This document shows, one piece after another, positions 45,079 to 58,736 of a DNA stretch of 64,000 nt (positions are counted from its first letter, which is position 1; each line of letters begins with the position of its first letter). The notes beneath the pieces are model-generated. The model was not told the origin of the DNA. It searched no databases and saw only the letters and a program-made list of their open reading frames with translations. Origin of the DNA: Chondrilla cf. caribensis (Eukaryota; Porifera; Demospongiae; Chondrillida; Chondrillidae); the NCBI GenBank assembly GCA_964020155.1, contig OZ026558.1:2067163-2131162 (forward strand), given 5' to 3'. The position numbers were made by a program, and so were the translations under genes.

Positions 45079-48000
45079 TTAATAATTGTCAGAGGAAGTA
45101 GATGGTGAACTATCGTTTCCGGAAAATTCCCCAGTTGTCCTCCCATTGCTCCCCCCAGCATTCTTCTGAGAGTGGCATCTTCTTGTTGGTTTGGGGAGAG
45201 GGCTGCAGTGGAGGTAACAAGAAACACATCAAATAACCTTACATATAAGAAAGTTTACAAAATATATACAGCCTACATACATAATATTAAATATTATACT
45301 GCATGAGGGGTTGATCAAAATTAATAATTATTATGCATATAACGTGTACATCAGTGGGAACAAAATACTGTAATTTGAATCCATCTTGACGAACATTGCA
45401 TTAAAACAAATAATTAAACTTTCATTTAGTGTATCATTCTAACTACACATGCATATTATACTATACAAGCTCATTAATAATAATTTGTATATTACTGTGA
45501 CAAAAATGAATACTGCACAATTATCTTGTGCTCATGGTAAAATATACGTATATACGTAGTAGTGCACACAATAAGGAATGTTCACTATAGTAAAGGTCAT
45601 ATATTATTATATGTACTGTACAATGTGTATGGTAGGCGCCAGAATAAAGTTTATGTTTTGTTTTATACAGACGAATACGAATCACTGAAACACAAATCCT
45701 ATAGTCGTCTTTTTCCGTTCATCATAACTGTTTTACACAATATAACTTTATAGATGCGTGTATTTACGTTTGTTGTGTATCATTCAAGTCTGATTTTACT
45801 CTGGAGAGAAGTGAGGTGAAGCAACCACATTCTATAGCGATTATATTTAGAAAATAGAGTATTCTAGTTTGCTATTCAAAAGGTATCAAGTCATCTACTA
45901 TCTAAGTTCTTTGAGAGAGGGAAGGATTCGTAGAACAGGGGTGGGGCAGAATATATTATAAATTCATCAAAAGGTGAGATCACTGGATTAGATGGAGAAA
46001 TGCCATTTTCTTCATTCCAGATGATAAGTGTCAATCGTTTTGATGATAAGTGTCCACTGTAGACACATACTGGTGAAACATAATACTATTATACACATAT
46101 TATACGTACATGCATGTTTTGTATGTACAGACATAATATTATTTCAGTAGGTATATACGTAATTGGAACTCACTCCCAAGTGATGGGAGGAGATAGTAGG
46201 GGTTGGTCTGTAGGTCCTGGACTGGCTATGACACTACACTTCCTCTCGGCTTTGGACCTGAAGAATAAATCAGTACATGGAATTGAAAATACCATCAAGT
46301 AATACGGCCATACGTCATATGGTACAAATGAATCAAAAACGCTTACACATCATAACTCCTCCATTTGGCAGATCGATAGTAGCAGCACATAATGCACAAA
46401 CACAAGCAAAGACAAAGAGAAAGTAAAGCAAGAACACCAATGATCGGAAATATGATGACAGGAGTGAGGATTCGGTCCAAAACTGTCTCTTCACCATTTT
46501 TAGTAATAGTAATCACATCAGTTTCACCTGTAGCATGGAGAATTATGCATAAATAGCGAATTTGAGCTGAATACAGACATTGAAGAAACCTGTCATTTTC
46601 ACAACAATGTTACTAGCATTGCCACGTCCATGGGAAGTGATAGGAGTAACAAAACATCCATACTCTGTAGAGTAGTTCAGACCAGTCACACGTAACTCTA
46701 GGCCTTCGGTGATGGCAACCAATTTTCCACGTCCCTTCACTTCAGCACAGTTGACCTCGTAGAACAAACTAAATGGTTTGCCTTTTTTATCTAGTCCGAG
46801 TGGTTTGGGCCATGTAACCAGCAAACAAGAAGGGCACTTAGCAACGGACATCACTTTTATTGGAGGTGTGATCACATCTGCTAGGATAAACAAACCACAA
46901 ATCCACGAATAAATTTAAAATTTACGTTGCATACGAATTTGTATCAAGATTATTACATATGTGGTATATATGCTGAGTGAACAGATCAAAGTGTGCAATA
47001 ATCCTTGCTATTGAGCGTTTCCCTTTGCTGTGTTATACGTACCACTCATGTAAGGTAATTGTTATGAATATATGTCAATTAATTGCCTATTAACTAATTG
47101 TTCCGCTTCAATAAACAATGCTGTGTGGGAGTAGGTGTATAATTATATTATTTAACATGGGAACATACCACATAATAGTTAAAGTACCTATCAGGGTGGT
47201 AGTGGATAGACAAGTACTTTAGCTATTACCCAGAGTAAAACATCCACTGAAGTTACACTGTAAAGGTGTACAGACGTACGTAATATGCAAATGTTATGAT
47301 ATATTGAGTATACATGTATATAATAGTTATGTATATGTGAATGTATGCGGGAGTAGTTCATACCAAATGTGCAGTTCTTGTGGTTGGGAGCTAATCTGAA
47401 CCCAGGATAACAGCTGCATAGGGCACCAGACCCACAGACATGTTGGCAACCTCCATTGTTGGACACACATGGGTCATATTCACCTATAGGTATTACAATT
47501 ATATTACTTCATGTAATAATCATATTTGAAACAAGTACTTTGTATTTGAAAAAGTACTTTGATTCCAAAATAAATGGGGTTGCAACCCCCATGCACACTC
47601 AAATTACTCTGGATACCTTTGGAGTTCAACAGATACATCTTGTGAATGACAGTGAGGGGTATTAATGATATATAAGACTACCACATCAAAAGTGAAGGGT
47701 GATGGTTCGATTGTACACGGCTCACATTAAAAATGAAAAAAAAAATACTACATTACTTATGTACCAGACAGAGAACTAAGAACTCACGTTCACAGGATCT
47801 TCTATCAGCAAGGAGCCTAGAACCAGGATTACAAGAGCAAGCAAAGGAACCAGGCAAATTGATACAATTGACCTGACATCCTCCATTGTGTTGACTGCAT
47901 TCATTGATATCTGAGAGCACAGCAATGTGGTTAGTGTGGGTGAGCGATATACATAGAGTACACTTATAGCCACACAATCATACCAACGCAAGACTTATTT

Positions 48001-51000
48001 TCAGCTCTATATCCAGGCAAACAAGTGCAGATGCCACCTTTACGGCATATTTGTGAACATCCTCCATTAAGGTAATTGCAGGGCTCTTCAGAGGATTAGA
48101 CGTAACAAACGCACATATTAAGTGAGAATGTTAGTTTTGTAGGTTGTACTAATCCAGCCGGAACTCACCTGTACTAACACATGTTGCAGTGTTATTGTCG
48201 TATCTTGTACCAGGTTGACACATACACCTAAAGTGTCCGGGAACATTCACACACACTTGTCCACTGCGACAGCCACCATTTCTGACGCGACATTCGTTGA
48301 TGTCTAATTGAAAGAAATGAACCATTACTAAAATTAAGATGTACATTACTCCTACATACTTAAGATGCTGTATTAAAGATGACTAAATGATTCTCATAAT
48401 TATTACTCAATATAATTCGATATTATCTCCAGCAGTTGGATTACATTGAATTTCAATGAACACCCATTCAAACATAAAATTATCATGCTTAATCGTATGT
48501 CTAAGTGTATGGAAGGTGACATGGCTTGACATGCACACGACTAGGGGAGGATTAACTATTAGCTTTCCACACATTTTAATTGGATTGAATTGGATGTGGT
48601 CTCTGCAGGTCAGACATTCATGTTTGATGTTACCCGTAATAAGTACAAGGCTTTAGTTTGCCTTGTGAAACAGATTCCCTTACAGGTGGAGTTTGGAAGA
48701 TATAATATTGGGAATAGAAATTGGGATTGAATTGGGATGAGATTAGAAATTGGAGATTGGGATTAGGTATTGGATTTGGGGTTGGATTAGAAATTGGAAT
48801 AGGGATTAGGGATTGAATATGGGATTAGATTGGGATTGGATTAGAAATTGGCCCACTGAGCTAATAAACTATGCACGTAAGTAAAACACACAGGAACAAA
48901 ATAGCTAGGAATTAAATACTTGCATGAGCATGGTTATGTACTACATTCAGTGTGGGCTATTCTAGCATACCATTGCAGGTCTTGCCATTGCTATCCAAAG
49001 TAAATCCTGTCAAGCAGTCACATCTTCCCTTAGAACAGAAGTGATCACAACCTCCATTGTTCACCAGACACTGATCTACAGCACAGTTGATCGGATGTAC
49101 AGAAGTAATACACAACACACAGTCATGCTTGGACCACATATAAGTACTTCACAGAGTACAACATTCCACAGGAGAAAAATACCTCATTTATCTAGCATAA
49201 AGCATTAAAACTCCATTGAATGTCCCTGTTACAGGAAGTAACATTGAATGTTCCCAGTTCAGAAGTATACATTGAAACAGGGACTTCCACTACTGTTTTG
49301 ATAGTATTTCATTATTGCATTGTAAAGTAGTAACATTTTCCTCATGCACACACTAGTTGATGTATGTACAGCAAGTGTATGTATGCACATAAGCTCACAC
49401 CTGCAAGGGTACATGTCTTCCCATCCTCATCGAGTTCATAGCCATCGTTACAGGAGCAAACAAAACTTCCCGGTGTGTTGGTACATTGGTGGGAGCAGCC
49501 GTGGCTGGGATTCTCACACTCATCATCATCTAGGAATATGGAAAACCATCCTCAGCATCACATGTACTGATAGGTTTTTATAAAGCGTGGTTGTTGTTCA
49601 TTGGTATGAACTGTTATACTACATACAGACATACAAGCAGTAGTACTTATGTATACAGTACATCAGTTGATATGGCTTCTACAGAAAGTGGTCATTAGGT
49701 AGTTTGTATTGTGATGATAAAACGTGAGTGTCTACATAGAATATGTGCATTTGTACTTTTGTGCTGCATGTAATGGCATCCAATCATATGCAAATACCTA
49801 TGCAGGTACGGCCGTCATCATCGATGTGATATCCGGGATAACATTGGCAGGTTCCACCTGCAATGCACAACTGGTCACAACCACCGTTATCATAAGTACA
49901 CGGATCTGTAGGGGGTAAGGTGTAATATACGTGTTTAAGTACAAAAAATTCATTAAAGGTGTGCAACATGCACCATCTCAATAACTCACAGAAAGTATTT
50001 AGATCAATAAAATGTTAGCAAACTATAACTATTGATTATGTACAAACGTTTATGAAATGTCATGGGTGTAGACGGAAGGGTTCCAGGACTACAGGAAACC
50101 CTCCCACAAATGCAGAGGGAAGAAAAATATTAAGGACACCACCATTGCAGGAAATATATGGCTCCAATCATCATAGGTACACACGAGGCACAATGCAGTA
50201 CACTCAGGAGTCACTGTACCTGAACTAGTGCACGTTGAACTATCATTTGATAGAAATGTTCCGGGCTCACAGATGCACCTTGAACCTCCAGGGAAGTTGT
50301 CACAGATCTGGTGACCAGGACAGCCTCCTCTTCTTACTGCACATTCATCAACATCTGTAAGTACATACAAACAGAATGGTAAGTGTGAACGATGCTATAT
50401 CACAAAACCACAGCCACTAGATTGGCATGCTTGAGATTGCAAAGCATCGTAAGACACTTGAGTACTAGTCGAATATCAGGAATAGAACAAATATGATGTA
50501 CAGCACACTATATTGAGATATACCTTTACAAGTCTTCCCATCTCCAGCCAGAACATAACCCCTCAGACAGGAACATTTGCTGCTGATGCAAAAGTGTTGG
50601 CAGCCTCCATTGTTCACGACACACCCATCTGAATAACAGATGCACGTAAGAAACATAAAATATATATATTAGGCATAATTTCTGTATGTGAGACTGTGGG
50701 TACATATAGCAGTTTATAGTGTGCTAGTAATCCCACCAGGTGGTTTAAAAAGAGCAAAAAACACAAGATAAATGTAGCAAGGGCTAGACCGAAGTGAAAA
50801 GGGTTCAAACATAATCCAGGTAGCACTGTCAACGCTGATACAGCACAGGTCACCAGACTGGTTATACCGTTTAAAACGAATACATCAAGAACCGGGGGAG
50901 AGAAGTAGTACAGACTATGTATTACCTGTTAACAACATGACAACAGGCTCACCTTCCAGGTTGCATGTCCTTCCATCCTCATCAAGAGAATATCCATGAC

Positions 51001-54000
51001 GGCAGGAACAAATGAAGCTTCCTGGTGAGTTTAGGCACCCCTGTTCGCAGCCGTGAGATCCACTACATTCATCAATGTCTGAACCGATGTATGAATCAAA
51101 ATGTTGAAATGGAAGTTAATGCTTGACCAGGTACTCTAAACATCAGACAAACCATTGCATCGTTTCCCATCAGAGTCCAGAGTGTAGCCATTGGTACATG
51201 AGCAGGTCCCACCAGGAGCACAGACCTGCTCACAACCACCATTGTCTTCAGCACATGGATCTGAGAATATACATAAGTGTAATAAAAATCCTGTTTGTGT
51301 GGTACATTATTCCTATAAGAGTATGCATGTTGTGGTTGCAGTTATCGTTATCAGTACATGAGTCAAATAGTATGACAATACACTCGTAAAAGCAGTATTT
51401 TCCGTGATACGTATATACATTAAGTACTCATTAATTTTACACTACAATGTTGGTATCCTATCTGTACATTATGTCTGACATGGTACATACGTATGAAAGT
51501 GGTAATGTGTGACTAGGTACAGTGGTATTCACCTCCATTCACACATGTCCTGGAGTCATTCTTCAAATGAAACCCAGCCTCACACAGGCACGCAGAGCCG
51601 CCTGGTACATTATGGCATATTTGTGAACATCCACCATTTCTCAAAGCACATTCGTCCACATCTACATATGTACAACAAAACAGGTATATGAATTAATGTA
51701 TGCACAGTACATACTCGTGGTGTGTAACGTATACAAGAGCATACATAAAGGTATATACACATGTATGCACATAGTACCCAGAACATATGTACATATGTAC
51801 AAGGTTGTACATATTCAATCATAGTGTTTGGGGGGAAATGAATACTTCATGGGCAAGTGGTGATTTTCATCAAGTGTCAAATTTAATTCAGTAGATCATA
51901 ATCCACTACACAGACTATACGGAGCCAAAGACAAAGACAAAGATTAAAAACTCAAAACGTTACCCGGTGCTACTGATGAGGAGTGGTATTCTTGGAAATG
52001 GCCTCATAGCACACTGGCAGAGAAATGCATACAATGAACTCAGGTCAAAATCCTCTATCAGCAACTGTCCTTTTTACCAAGGACTTGTTATGATGCCTAG
52101 AAGACAACCACAGAAAATGGAAGAAATGAGCCTTGCTCTATTTGGGAAGAATAGAAGATTGCACAACCAGTTGGTGACTTTTCATAGAGTATCAAGTTGG
52201 TAGATTGCTATCCACTACTTGTACAATAAGCACAATGTCATATTTTGCACGTACATACCTATGTATGTATGTATGTATGTACACTCAGATCGTACCAAAT
52301 GCACGGAACACAATCGAGGAAGTGTATATACTGTATCTACATACTTGTACGTACATCGAACAAGCATACTTGGTATACATACAAATCAGGCATGCAAAAA
52401 ACCAAAGAGTGTGAGACCAATATCACCTTCACAGCTTTTGCCATCTGTTGACAGCTGGAACCCAGGCAGGCAGTGACACCTTCCTCCTTTATTGCAGAAA
52501 TGTTCACACCCTCCATTGTTGATGGTACAATTGTCTATTCAATGAAACATAATGTACACAGTACATGTACGCACATGGGAATTGTACCAACAATATGTAG
52601 AACAGATATTGGGAAATTGACATACAACTGAAATTCTTTAAACAGTTTGAATATACGTCATTTTCAATGTCACAGTCCTTGTATCTTGGTTCAAGAGTGG
52701 ATGAAGGAAAACCTGTGTGTGCATGAGCCATGTAACACAGGTAATTGATACAGCACAGGTCACCAGACAGGTTTCATTGTTAGGATTAATGGATTGAAAA
52801 CAAAGGCAGGGAATACGTAAACACATTTACATTGGATGTAATAGTTTCTATGTGACTATGTGTACATATTACACAGTATAAATGTCTATTGTGTACTACA
52901 CCAGGATACTGCTATAACATGTATTACAGTTTGAGCACATATGCATGTGTGAGGTGAGACCAGGCAAATTACTCACCTACAACCTTACAAGTCCTCTTAT
53001 TGATGTTGAGCACCTTGCCAGTGCCACAAGAACAGGTGGAACTTCCTTGAAGATTGACACAGAGTTCGTCACAGCCACCATTATCCATTAAACACTCATC
53101 AACATCTACACAACGACAATATCACAGCTGTAAGCTACACAGGACAGATAGTGTGGAAACTGTGTGTACTTAACCAACCAACGCAGTCGACAGTATTCTC
53201 ATGAAGTACGAAGCCATTGCGACAGGAGCAGGTGTAGTTCCCGGGCTCATTCACACATATTTGCTCACAAAGGTGTTTACCACTGCTACATTCGTTGATA
53301 TCTGGAAGAAATTGTCAAGTACCATATGTGAAATACTACATCCAGTGAAGAGCAAAAGTCCCACCCACTCCCGTGGAATACACAGTGGACATGTACTCAC
53401 CTGAACAAGCCCGACCATCACAGTCCTGTTCATACCCATCACGACACGAACAACTGTAGCTACCAGGACTGTTGTTGCAGATGTGAGCACAGCCACCATT
53501 CTCAACAGCACATTCATCGACATCTGAAGATCAAACACATTAACAGCAGCTGAACAGCTGCTGAATATTACAATACACACAGATCATCCCCTATAACAGG
53601 TACTGTATGTGTCTCCAATGGTGAATTTGAGATTAAGTGAGCTATGTAAAAGCTCACTAATTCTCACAAAAATTCAGTTATCGTAACTTGATCTTTCTTC
53701 ACATTATCACAATCTTCAGTTGCCTTACAACTGACTAGCACACACCGGTATAGAGTTACCTGTTTCACAGTGGTCACCAGTCCAGTTCCCTGGGCAACGA
53801 CAAGTACCCTCGCTGAAGCAATATCCACCATTCTGACATTCCGGCTCACATTTGAAAAAAACATCTATGAAGTTAGCAAGATGCAAGGTTAGTGGCATAC
53901 CAATCCCATCACAATGTCATCATCACTAAGTGATATTGATGATGACTATTCGCACAGGCAGCCACTTACTTCTTGGTATACATGTTTTATTTTCTGGTAC

Positions 54001-57000
54001 CCAGATTTGATCATCATCACAAGTACAAGCATAGCTCCCAGGAACGTTAATGCACTTCTGAACACATCCTCCATGGTCAACAAGACATTCATCAATGTCT
54101 ACAGGAGAAGGAAGGCTCAACATGTGAGTACAGCTCAACACCACCCCTGAGTACAGTCCAACACCACCCCTGAGTACAGCTCAACACCACCCTGGGTACA
54201 GCTCAACACCACCCCTGAGTACAGTCCAACACCACCCCTGAGTACAGCTCAACACCACCCCTGAGTACAGCTCAACACCACCCCTGAGTACAGTTCAACA
54301 CCACCCCTGAGTACAGCTCAACACCACCCCTGAGTACAGCTCAACACCACCCCTGAGTACAGGCCAACACCACCCCTGAGTACAGCCCAACATCACCCCT
54401 GAGTACAGCTCAACACCACCCCTGAGTACAGCTTAACACCACCCCTGAGTACAGTTCAACACCACCCCTGAGTACAGCTCAACACCACCCCTGAGTACAG
54501 CTCAACACCACCCCTGAGTACAGCTCAACACCACCCCTAAGTTCAGCTTAACACCACCCTTGGGTACAGCTAAACATCTCTGCTATATCGAGCTTTCACA
54601 ACAACTAACCAGCACAGTTGAAACCGTCTTCTGTACGATTAAACCCTGGATGGCACTGGCAGGTATAGCTTCCTTCAGTGTTATTGCACAAATGACTGCA
54701 TCCTCCATTATGTTTAAGGCACTCATTCACATCTATACAGGCAAACATTGCACCAATACATAACATCGATCAATTGCCCTCGCAAATGATAGCTGAATGC
54801 AGTGTCATCAATCTACTCACCTGTACAGTTGGTGCTGGGTGGTTCTACACTGTATCCCAACTTACAAGTGCACATGTAAGAACCAGGGGTGTTAACACAT
54901 CCCTGGTCACAACCTCCATTGTCTTCTTCACACTCGTCGACATCTACATGAATGATTGAATGGGAATCGTCACTGTAATCCCAGTAACTCCTAAGCCCTC
55001 TGGAAGATGACAACCATCCCAATTGGGTTTTCACACAGAGACACACAGACAACTCACTAGTGTGTGACCAAATGATGTAAACTCATTGAATTAACATGTA
55101 TTATGCTATTTTATGACAGCAATAAGTGCAAATACATATGTATTTACGTATGTACATACGTAAGTACTAAATTGACGGCATGCATGCATACCTATCTCAC
55201 AGAAGGACCCTTCCCAATTAGATGGGCATTTACACAAATGGGTATCAGGCTGGCAGGTGCCTCCGTTCTTGCAATTGATATCAGCTTCACAAGGCTCTGG
55301 GGCATCTGAACAATAGGAAGAGAGCACAGCTAGAGGAGACATGAAGTGTGTGTGTGTGTGTGTCTGGTTACTGTGTGGTATGTTTACGTGTAGATATAAT
55401 CTAAATATACACTAACTCTCACACAGCACTGTTATTATGAACAACGAGTTGCTAGGATATTAATTGACAAATTTGATTACAACTACAAGTGAGCAAAAGG
55501 CATGAATATTTCCACACTTTGCAGTTTGATCTTCCCACACAACATACTGACAGTTTTGCACTTTGAACAGTGATACAATCATTGTAAATTTCAGCATAAT
55601 AACATGAAGTCTATGTATATACACTATAGTAGGAATGCCTTGAGACAAACTATAAATATTAAGTGACCAACACAATCAGTTCATGTTACTGGATGTTATT
55701 AATATCAAGATTAGTTCGTTATAGTACAATACTCCGGCAAACCAAAAGAATTGCAAAAACTTAGGTTGTGTTGAACAGCAAAATGTTTTCAGAGGGTTTT
55801 TCTTAGGAAGTCATACTGAATTTCTACAGTTGAACCTCTACAACATCACCACTGGTTCCTCATTTTATCTGTAGATAAGATTAACTTGCTGTTGAAACAA
55901 ACACAATCCCTGTGTTTGTGTGAATACATCTGTTTTCACAAGACAAAGTGTAACAAAGAGATCATAAATAGTGCCGTTTTAAATTTGAAGACATATTACT
56001 GTTGCACTGCTACATATATACAATAGAACATACATGTACGTACATCACTTCTTGGAGGACTCACTGTCAACATTATTGTCAACATGGAAGGCAAATTTTC
56101 CTTTCACTCCAACATTACTCCGGTCATCAATTTGGCTGATGGAGGACATCAGTGACCCAGTTATGTTGTGATAGTGGATGTAGTCAGCACCATCGTATCC
56201 AGCCACCGCATGGTAGGTGGTCCCACTTTTAATGAAAGATCCCCAGCGAATACCGGAGTCAGCGTAGTTGAAGAAAGCAAACGACCAAGTGTAGTTTGTT
56301 GCAAAAACTACTTGAAACGTGTTTGCCTGCCAAAAATAAGAAATGCTACCAATTCTACATGTCCTATACATTGAGTAACATTTATTATACGTATATATAT
56401 AGTATGTACATAACAAAGGTGAAATTGAAATACGTACGTAGTTGATACAAATTGCTGTGAAGTCCGCTAACAAAAGAATTGGCTGCATGTGCCATGTACA
56501 CATACAATAAGAGATTGGTTTCTCAGCATTGTGCTTCAATGTATGTAGGGAAATATGTATTGTGTGCAAACATCCACTCACAGAGCTGTAGCACCGTGTA
56601 TCACAGAACGGAAGGACATTTGTCCAAGTAGCCACTAGCAACATTTGACAATCAAACCCCCTAGCATAGGGGAAGTAGCGTTTCACATCCGTTGTAGCTC
56701 TGTGCAAGATGGGCAAGTTATCAGGAATTCGGAGGTAGTTTTTGTACTGGATTTGTCCTCCGCGTCTCACGTTAATATCAGCAAAGAAAGGAGCAAGAAC
56801 AGGTTTGGACCTTACACTGGGATCCGATCGTAAGGGAAACAGGTGAGGCTCCCATTCACGATTGTAGTAAGTACCAAAAGAGAGCAACCCATTGGCATTG
56901 ACCTGCAGTGAGGAGGACCAGTGTGGTGAGTATACAGTGTGTGAAGCCATATTGTTTGGGTATGATATACTGTAGGTAGATATGGGGTCCTTGTGGCTAC

Positions 57001-57364
57001 TAGGATGCTAATACAACATAGGAAATGCTTGAGATTAGAGTATGTGCAGCAGGGTCATAGCTACTGGTTGATCTTAAACATTGCTTACTAGGATGTTTCC
57101 AACTAGTAGACTCTTCTTACAATACATTATTCCTATAATTTAGACTACTTTATCTGTCCAACTCACCACTATGAAGTCATAAAGAGTGCCAAAGAAGGGA
57201 ATCTTTCTTGAGGATGAAATGGTCCTCTGAGGGTAGGAAAACCCGTCATCTCCAGTGACAGAAGCACCACCTGCAATGGGGTAGAAGTCGGACAAGGGCA
57301 CAGCCAGGGTGCAGCTGATGTAGACAAGCAGAACTAGTGTGGAACTACCACGAAATGACAACAT
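45079..57364 (-). CDS. NIDO/EGF(x21)/FN3 type I membrane protein, copy B
   Basis: Twenty-eight coding exons, 1,319 residues: 57364-57167, 56902-56582, 56326-56065, 55305-55192, 54943-54821, 54732-54610, 54098-53970, 53864-53760, 53523-53401, 53301-53179, 53105-52977, 52534-52427, 51661-51533, 51260-51153, 51078-50953, 50628-50524, 50354-50220, 49905-49798, 49529-49401, 49075-48971, 48303-48169, 48085-47984, 47910-47788, 47483-47364, 46877-46590, 46527-46347, 46257-46174, 45202-45079. Exon lengths equal those of copy A except the last three (+3, +6, +15 nt, all in frame). Domain order is the same: signal peptide, NIDO, 21 EGF, FN3-like, membrane span, tail. An in-frame ATG exists at 57,427, but a TATA box at 57,442-57,447 would place the start of transcription near or below it, and copy A lacks it, so 57,364 is preferred. 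No stops or frameshifts. Confidence 0.9.
46174..46877 (-). other. FN3, membrane and tail exons of copy B (diverged)
   Basis: Exon 25 is an FN3-like module nearly identical to copy A. Exon 26 differs strongly before the span ([19 protein letters not shown] against [18 protein letters not shown] in A). Inside the span LLAL becomes LLSL, and the terminal CCCC becomes CCYY. Exon 27 has [10 protein letters not shown] for SPMDQCLL. The final exon adds five residues (EFSGN). Indels are in frame, so selection on the protein appears retained. Confidence 0.8.
47176..47229. mobile_element. Short hairpin MITE remnant in intron 24 of copy B
   Basis: Ends taatagttaaagtacct / agtactttagctatta. The longer copy of the same insertion is in copy A at about 24,078-24,207, next to the same tatgtggtatgttccc sequence, so it predates the duplication and was then shortened in B. 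Confidence 0.55.
47364..53105 (-). other. EGF domains 8-21 of copy B
   Basis: Fourteen single-domain exons (53105-52977 down to 47483-47364) with the same alternation of compact and calcium-binding modules as in copy A. Substitutions are few, e.g. EGF19 [10 protein letters not shown] for [10 protein letters not shown], and EGF21 [11 protein letters not shown] for [11 protein letters not shown]. Confidence 0.85.
53179..55305 (-). other. EGF domains 1-7 of copy B
   Basis: Seven single-domain exons (55305-55192 down to 53301-53179). EGF1 and EGF5 are hEGF-type (CKNGGTC, CQNGGYC); the rest begin D(V/I)(N/D)EC. All six cysteines are kept in each. The donor after EGF7 is gttggt rather than gtcagt in A. 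Confidence 0.85.
54120..54580. repeat. 23-bp minisatellite in intron 6 of copy B
   Basis: About 20 units of cctgagtacagctcaacacc plus acc, the reverse complement of the array in copy A. It is shorter by roughly a dozen units and has its own variants (gtccaac, ggccaac). Confidence 0.9.
56065..56902 (-). other. NIDO domain exons of copy B
   Basis: Exons 56902-56582 and 56326-56065, with few changes from copy A (SFIKSG for [14 protein letters not shown] for [16 protein letters not shown] for VLRRGQIK). The 255-bp intron between them is a multiple of three and has no in-frame stop, so the whole stretch 56,950-56,045 is one open frame. Confidence 0.85.
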
Positions 57365-58500
57365 CGTGAAGATCAGACCTACGTAAGAGAAGGAACTACT
57401 ACTAATTACTACCGCTCTCAATACCATTGCAGAACATGTTCTATATACTAGGTCTAGATGTGTAAATAGTGGAGACTCACTGTCTGATATCTGGTAAACG
57501 ACTGTTCAGCAAATACTGTAAAATTTCAGAGATTAACAGACAATAGCTAGTACATATGATTCACTTATTATGATCCCTATGTACATAATAAGAGGTTAGT
57601 ATACAGTGACCACATGAAATGGAGTATTATACTGTTGTGGCATTGTGTGGCTCCACCAAGACTATATTAGTGATAGCGCCCACTCAAAAAGGCCAATATC
57701 AAATTAGCACCTATGAGTCAACATGTTGTCTCATGCAACTAGACATAGACCACAATACTTTGTATGCCATTGGGTGTTTCTACATGAAATCGAGCTCTAC
57801 TATGGGGCACCACCGTTATCTAAGTCTTATCAGCAATTTCTTTCAATGCAATTCAGCTATGTAAAGTTTCAAAACAAATTTTTGAAATTTCATTTCTTTA
57901 AATTTGAATTAACTTACTGTGAGTCAATTTTCACACAGTTATGAGCGCAATACCTAGTATAATAATATTATTACTGTCTCACAAGTTTCATACAATGTCA
58001 GAGGCCTAATATTTAAATAAATAATTGATAAGTAGTATACATGAACTACTTACATAATATGCATAATATCAGTCACATACTATACTTGAACATACACTGC
58101 AGGCAAAAACACAAGTAGCAAAATTCCACTACTATTGGCGGATTTTACTCGCAAATACATGTGTTGCCACAAGCCGTCTGGTATACAATTAGTACCACTA
58201 ATGAAATATTTGCTGAATGGATCCACTGGAATTTCCACTATTGGCAATTGCCACCATAGATTATTAACATAATACAAAATATTATAATAATATATAATAT
58301 TATAATAATAATAGTAGTAGGTAATATATGCAATTATAAAACTTGGAATATGAATCCTGTGTACAGTGTGCAATCACTACAGGAAATGTGGAAGCCACAG
58401 TAATTCCTTCAAATGCGTAAACATGTTTTTCATGCCTGAATGCTCACGAAGGTCATCATCTGAAGCACTACATATTTACTGGCCATTTCAGGTGATTCAG
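57350..58500. repeat. 5' tandem duplication, proximal unit
   Basis: The proximal unit shares ordered blocks with 58,660-59,640: gaagatcagacctacgtaag / gaagaccagacctatgtaag, cacctatgagtcaacatgtt, aatttcatttctttaaattt, acttggaatatgaat and catgcctgaatgctcacgaa. Offsets between matching blocks fall from about 1,310-1,330 to about 1,105 bp, so the distal unit has lost about 200 bp. Confidence 0.75.
57442..57447 (-). promoter_or_regulatory. Candidate TATA box of copy B
   Basis: TATATA inside gtatatagaacat, 15 bp upstream of the distal ATG and about 78 bp upstream of the preferred ATG. The same motif precedes the exon-1 relic (58,751-58,756). Copy A has unrelated upstream sequence. Confidence 0.45.
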
Positions 58501-58622
58501 CTGAGGCATAATTGTAAGGCGACCTTGATCATTGTAATATATAATACATCAAATTTTCATAATCTTGCAAACACTACAATGCGCAACATATTTATTCCTG
58601 AAAGTAATATAGAATCAGTTCA

Positions 58623-58736
58623 CTACAAGTACAATGTTAGGAATGTTGTGGAACTCCCACAAAACAACAACATTGTGAAGACCAGACCTATGTAAGAGAA
58701 GGAATTACTACTAGTTACTACTGCTCTCAATTCCAT
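58623..58736 (-). pseudogene. Dead copy of receptor exon 1
   Basis: The minus strand from ATG 58,736 reads MELRAVVTSSNSFSYIGLVF and then TMLLFCGSSTT, closely matching the start of copy B, but diverges at the end of the signal-peptide region and hits TAG at 58,625-58,623. No NIDO or EGF exons follow. It shows that the exon and its TATA-containing promoter were duplicated in tandem. Confidence 0.7.

Larger units (their letters stand above)
39780..57430 (-). repeat. Arm B of large inverted duplication
   Basis: Reverse-complement counterpart of 12,690-32,310. The inner end coincides with the edge of the 30-bp minisatellite; the outer end coincides with exon 1 of receptor copy B. A deletion relative to arm A removed collagen exon 2 and flanks (about 1.26 kb, corresponding to A positions 30,478-31,740). 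Confidence 0.9.
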
